This document shows positions 58,876 through 64,000 of a stretch of DNA of 64,000 nt, one piece after another. The number at the start of each line of letters is the position of its first letter. The stretch's first letter is position 1. The position numbers and the translations under genes are program-made. The stretch covers positions 34,911,059 through 34,975,058 of the forward strand of contig OY821518.1 of assembly GCA_963682025.1 (NCBI GenBank), written 5' to 3'. The notes beneath the pieces were generated by a model. It saw nothing but the letters and a program-made list of their open reading frames with translations. It was not told the origin of the DNA and ran no database searches. This stretch comes from Cordilura impudica (taxonomy: Eukaryota > Arthropoda > Insecta > Diptera > Scathophagidae).

Positions 58876-61800
58876 TCAGAAACTATACTTATTTAGAAAA
58901 AAAGGTAATATTTGTAAGGAAATGTTCTTTTTAAGAAAATGTACTTTTTTCTAAAAAAAATGTTCTATATTAAGAAAAGGTACTATTTTAAGAAAATATA
59001 CTATTTTAGGAAGATGTACTATTTTAATAAAAAGATTATTTTTTGAGAGAGGTACTTTTTAAGGGTAAGGAACATTTTGGAAAAAAGGTACTTTTTTTAA
59101 AGAAAAAAGACTTTTTAAAGAAAAAGTACTTTTTTAAGGAAATGAACTTATTTAAGGAAATGAACTTTTTTACGAAAAGGAATTTTTTACGAAAGAATAA
59201 TTTTTTAACAAGGGTTTGTTTTAATAAAAGGTACTATTTAAGAAAAGGTACTATTTTAAGAAGATGTAGGCACTATTTTAAGAAAAGGTTATTTTTTTGA
59301 GAAAGGTACTCTTTAAGGGAAAGGAACATTTTAGAAAAAAGTTACTTTTTATAGAAAAAACATTAAAGAAAAAGTACTTTTTTAAGGAAATGAAAGTTTT
59401 TAAGGAAATTAACTTTTTTAAGGAAAGGAATTTTTTTCGAAAAAATAATTTTTTAGCACAAGGAACTTTTTTTAATAAAACGTACTTTTTAAGAAAAAGT
59501 ACTACTTTAAGAAAAGGTACTATTTTAAGAAGATGTACTATTTTAAGGAAAGGTAATTTTTTAAGACAGGTAATTTTTAAGGAAAAATAACATATATCGA
59601 AAAGGTACTTTTGAAAGAAAAAGTACTTTTTGAAGGAAAGGAACTTTTTTAAGAAAAGGTACTTTTTTAATTTTCTTAAAGAAGGTACTATTTAAGTAAG
59701 TTATTTATTCAAAAATGGTAGTTTTTTTTAACTAAAGACGCTTTTTTAGGAAAATGTACTTTTTAAGAATTTTTTCTTAATTTTAAGAAGAGACGCTTTT
59801 TGAAGAAAAGGTACTAATTTTGGAAATGACGCTTTTTAAGAAAGGACTTTATGAATTAAATGTATTTTTTTTAAAAAAAGTTATTTTTTTAAAGTAAGAT
59901 ATATTTGATTTAAATAAGGTACTTTTTTTTTAAGAAAAGGTACTTTTTAAGGAAAAAGTCATTTTTTAAGAAAATAAACATTTTTAAAAAATGAAATTTA
60001 TTTACGAAAATGTACCTTTTAAAGAAAGACACTTTTATAGGAAAGGTTCTTTTATAAGAAAAGTACTTTTAAAGAAAATGTACTTTTTAAGTGAGAGTAC
60101 TTTTTAAGAAAAAGTATTTTTTTTGAAAAAATTATTTTTAAATAAAAGGTGCTTTTAAGAAGTCAAGTTATTTAAGAAAAAGTACTTTTTTAGGAAAAGT
60201 TACTTTCATAAGACAAGTACATTTTTAAGGAAATGTACTTTTTTTTAGGAACAAGTAGTTTTTTCAAGGAAAGGTACTTTTTGAAAGAGAGGGATACTAT
60301 TTTGGGGAAAGGTATTTTTTACGCAAAGTTGCTTTTTCAAGAAAAGGGAAGATACTTTTATAAGAAAATATTATCATTCATGCAAAAGTACTTTACTGGG
60401 AAGAGGTACTTTCTAAGAAAAATGGATTTTTTAAAGAAAAGACATTTGTTAAGAAAAAGTTGAGGCAATTTATTAAGAAGATGTTATTTTTTAATAAAAC
60501 GTTTCTTTTTTAGAAAAGGAACGTTTTTGAAAAAAGCTACTTTTTGAAGAGAAAGTACTGCAAAAAGCACTTTTTTACGAAAGGTACTTTTTTGAGAAAA
60601 GTATGTTTTTAAGAAGAGATACTTTTTTTAGAAGATACACTTTTTTTAGAAAAGGTACTTTTGCAAGAAAAGGCATTTTTGAAGGTAAGATATTTTTTTA
60701 AGAAAAATACTTTATTTTGAGAGAAAAGTAATTTTAAGGAAATGTTTTTTTGAAACAAAGGAACTTTTACTAGACAGGATACTTTTTAAGGAAATGTATT
60801 TTTTTAAGAAAGGCATTTTTTTAAGTAGTTTTTAAGGAAATATAGTTTTTTTTAGAAGAGACACTTTTTGAAGAAATTTAACTTTTTGGGAAAAGGTACC
60901 TTTTGAGAAAATATACTTTTTTAAGAAGTGGTGTTTTAAAGGAAAAGTAAAATTTTTGAGAAGAGAGTTTTTAAGAAATAAACTTTTTTAAGAAATGAAA
61001 CTTGTTTAACAAAAATCACTTTTTTAAGGAAAGGTCTTTCTATTAAAGGCAGTTTTGTAAGACAAGGTACTTTTAAAGAAAATATACTTTTTTAAGAAAC
61101 AGTGCTTTTTTAAGGAAAAGTAAAATTTTTGTTAAAAAAAAATACTTTTAAAGATAAGTTGGTTTTTAAGAAATCAACTTATTTAAGAAAAGCTACATTA
61201 TTAGGAAAATGTACTTTTCCCAGCAGCTGTATTTTGATAAGAAAAGTTAATTTTTTAAGAAAAGGTAGGGCACTCTTTTATATTTATATATTGCGAATAG
61301 ATACTTTTGAAGAAAAGTTACTTTTTTAAGAAAAAGTAGATTTTGATAATTTTATTTATGAAGGTACTTTTTAAGAAAAGGGACTTTTGTATAAAAAGGG
61401 ACTTTTTTAAGGAAAGGATTTTTTTAAAGAAAAAGTATTTTTTTAATAAAAGGTACTATTTTAAGAAAAGATAATTTTTTAATACAAGGAACTAATTTAT
61501 TAAAATGTACTATTTTAAGTAAATGTACAACTTTAAGAAAGGTAATTCTAAGGAAAAGGAAAGGTAATTTCTAAGGAAAAGGAACATATATCAAAAATTT
61601 ACTTTTTAAAGTAAACGTACTAAGAAAACTTAATTTTTTAAGACAAGATACTTTTTAAGAAAAGTTGTTTATTCAATAAAAGGTAGTTTTTTTTTAAGAA
61701 GACTCTTTTTTTTGGGAAAATGTACTTTTTAAGATTTTTTTTTTTTTTTAATTTAAGATAAGGAACTTTTTGAAGAAAAGGTACTAATTTTGACAATGAC

Positions 61801-63816
61801 GCTTTTTAAGAAAGGACTTTTTGAATTAAAAATATTTTTTAGCAATAAGGTACTTTTTAAAATAAGGTATTTTTTTTTAAAGAAAAGGTAATTTTAAGAA
61901 AACATTTTCAAAAATGAATCTTGTTTAAGAAAAGGTTCCTTTTGAAGAAAGACATTTCTGTAGGAAAGGTGCTTTTATAAGAAAAGTACTTTTAAAGAAA
62001 ATATACTTTTTTAAGTAAGGGTACGTACTTTTTAAGAAAAACTATTTTTTTTTATGAAAAAATTATTTTTGAATAAAAAGTGATTTTAAGAAGTCAAGTT
62101 ATTTAAGAAAAAATACTCTTTTAGGAAAACCTACTTTTATAACACAAGTACCTTTTTAAGGAAATGTACTTTTTTTTTTTTAGAAAAAAGGAGTTTTTTA
62201 AGGAAAAGTACTTTTTGAAGAAGTTTGGTAGAAATTGGGGAAAGGTATTCTGGGAAAGGTATTTTGTACGGAAAGTAACTTTTTCAAGAAAAGGGAAGAT
62301 ACTTTTAAAAGAAAATGTTTTCATTCACGCAAAAGTACTTTATTTCAAATATGTTCTTTCTAAGAAAAATGGCTTTTTAACGAAATGCAATCTTTAAATA
62401 GAGGTTATTCATTTAGAAGAGGTACTTTTTTAAGAACAGGGATTTTTTTTTTAAGAAAAGGAACGTTTTTGAGAAAAGGTACTTAAAAAAGCACTTTTTA
62501 CGAAAGGTACTTTTTTGAGAAAAGTAAGTATTTAAAAAGAGATACTTTTTTAGAAAAGGTACTTTTATAAGGAAAGTCATTTCTTAAGATAAGATATTTA
62601 TTTAAGAAAAGTAATTTATTTAAAGAAAAAGTAATTTTTAAGAAATTGTTTTTTTTTATGCAAAGGTACTGCAGATAGTGCATAAGGTACTTTTTAAGGA
62701 AATATACTTTTTTAAGAAAGAAATTTTTGTAAGAAAAAGTGTTGTTTTCAAGGAAAGATAATTTTTTTTTGAAAAAGTACTTTTTGGAGAAAAGGAACTT
62801 TCTGAGAAAAAAAAATAGCTTTTGCGAAAAGGTACTTTTTTAAGGAAAGGTATTTTTAAAGAAAATTAATTTTTTCGAGAAAAGCGAATTTTTAAGAAAA
62901 CAAACTTTTTTAGGAAATGAAACTTGTTTATAAAAAGGCACATTTTCAGTGAAAGGCCCTTTTTTATTAAAGGTACTTTTATAATGCAAGGCACTTTTAA
63001 GGAAAATATACTTTTTTTTAGAGAGAGTACTTTTTAAGAAAAAGTATAATTTTTACTAAAAAAATAACTTTTAAAAAATCTTTTTAAGAAATCAGCTTAT
63101 TTAAAAAAAGGTACTTTACTAGGAAAATGTACTTTTCAAAGAAACTGTAATTTGGTAGGAAAAAGGTTCTTCTTTAGGAAAAGGTAAATACTTTTATAAG
63201 AAAATATTCTCTTCCAAGAAAAGGCACTTTATTGTTAATAGGTACTTTCTAAGAAAAATATATTTTTAAGAAGAGGAATTTTTTTAAAAAAAAAAGTGGA
63301 TATTTGTGAAAAGGTAATTTATTTATAAAAGGTACTTTTTTAAGAAAAGCGACTTTATTGGGAAAATGTTTTTATTGAAAAAGGGTACTATATAAAAAAA
63401 ATTACTTTTTACGAATAGGTAGTTTTTAAGAAAAGTAAGTTTTTAGGAGCAGTAGGTTTTTAAGGAAAGGTACTTTTTTTTTTTAAAGAAAAATACGTTT
63501 TTTAGAAAATTTACTTTTTTTTTTAAGAAAAGACACATTTTTAAGAAGAATTCTTTATTTTAAGAAAAAAGTAATTTTATAAGGAAATATATATTTTTTA
63601 AGAAGAAGTACTTTTTAAACAACGATTATTTTATAAAGCAAGTACCTTTTTCAGTAAATGTACTTTTTTAAGAAAAGGTAGTTTTTTAAGGAAAGGTACT
63701 TTTTGACGTACTTTATAAAAAAAAATATTTTCTACGAAAAGATACTTTCTTAAAAAAAGTTATTAAAAAAAATATGAGTACTTATTTTAAGAAAACGGAA
63801 ATTTTAAGAAAGCGAA
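58876..63816. repeat. GTAC-centred satellite array, segment 3
   Basis: Almost 5 kb of AAGAAAAGGTACTTTTTTAAG-like units in the same orientation as 10-15 kb, period near 17 bp with many indels. Larger internal duplications are visible: the stretch near 60000-60480 recurs near 61920-62400 (landmarks AAGAAGTCAAGTTATTTAAG, AAGGGAAGATACTTTTA, then TTCATTCATGCAAAAGTAC or TTCATTCACGCAAAAGTAC). The same is true near 59040-59180 and 59300-59420. Reading frames here are translated repeat, not genes. Confidence 0.9.
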
Positions 63817-64000
63817 TTTTTATACCCTATAACGCTACGTGGTCAGGGTATAATGACTTTGTGCTGAAGTATGTAACTACCAACAATATTTGACCTGGAC
63901 CCATCTCAATCTACTCAGAATCACTTTCTGAGTTGATTAAGCGATGGCCGTATGTCCGTTTGTATATCCATGTAAATCTTGTAATCAAACTAAAGGTCGC
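63817..64000 (-). mobile_element. mini-me/DINE-like element, cut by the window end
   Basis: Reverse orientation: TTTTATACCCTATAACGCTACG, GTATAATGACTTTGTGCTG, TTTGACCTGGACCCATCTC, a degraded core (GGCCGTATGTCCGTTTG) and TGTAATCAAACT. It continues past the edge. Confidence 0.65.

Overview
The window looks like a piece of a higher-fly (cyclorrhaphan, possibly calyptrate) nuclear genome. It is very AT-rich and no host protein gene, rRNA or tRNA could be recognised. Dispersed repeats with GGAC/GTCC microsatellite cores and terminal hairpins resemble the dipteran mini-me/DINE-1 (non-autonomous Helentron) class. Species assignment is inference. Almost everything that can be identified is a transposable element, a satellite array, or one inserted into another.

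Layout. 1-5 kb: Helitron-like sequence with two blocks of an AATCGCCAAA minisatellite, then a complete mini-me-like element (4959-5750). 7.4-8.3 kb: relics of a LINE reverse transcriptase and a mariner transposase. 10.1-15.9 kb: a large degenerate GTAC-centred ~17 bp satellite, interrupted by a small Helitron and a mini-me-like element. 15.95-17.7 kb: a repeat with GTCACGCACAGTCACG-type internal tandem units, split by a 1.1 kb hAT with an 8-bp target duplication. 19.9-23.3 kb: a DNA transposon with inverted repeats of more than 500 bp and a decayed, unclassified transposase. 23.4-23.7 kb: an (AAT)n array. 25.0-26.9 kb: a 1.9 kb hAT relic with a perfect 8-bp target duplication, inserted in a mini-me-like fragment. 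29.3-32.1 kb: a complete-length but mutated piggyBac element flanked by TTAA. 32.2-34.5 kb: a 5'-truncated Penelope-like element with an uninterrupted RT plus GIY-YIG reading frame. 34.55-37.2 kb: a second satellite block in opposite orientation. 37.8-42.5 kb: a mini-me-like element split by a 3,852 bp Transib whose RAG1-like transposase has a single in-frame stop. 45.2-46.2 kb: a foldback element. 49.8-54.9 kb: a Transib carrying a second Transib inside it, with target duplication CGACG. 56.1-57.4 kb: two small Helitrons. 58.9-63.8 kb: a third satellite block. 63.8 kb to the end: another mini-me-like copy, cut by the window edge.

The genes do not form a pathway. Each belongs to a separate selfish element and most are broken. 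The best preserved are the Penelope-like ORF (no stops), the 38-42 kb Transib (one nonsense codon) and the piggyBac element (all three catalytic Asp codons present, but an in-frame stop and frameshifts). The two most informative systems are the RAG1-like Transib group (at least four copies or relics within 15 kb, with RSS-like ends) and the palindromic GTAC satellite that hosts many of the insertions.
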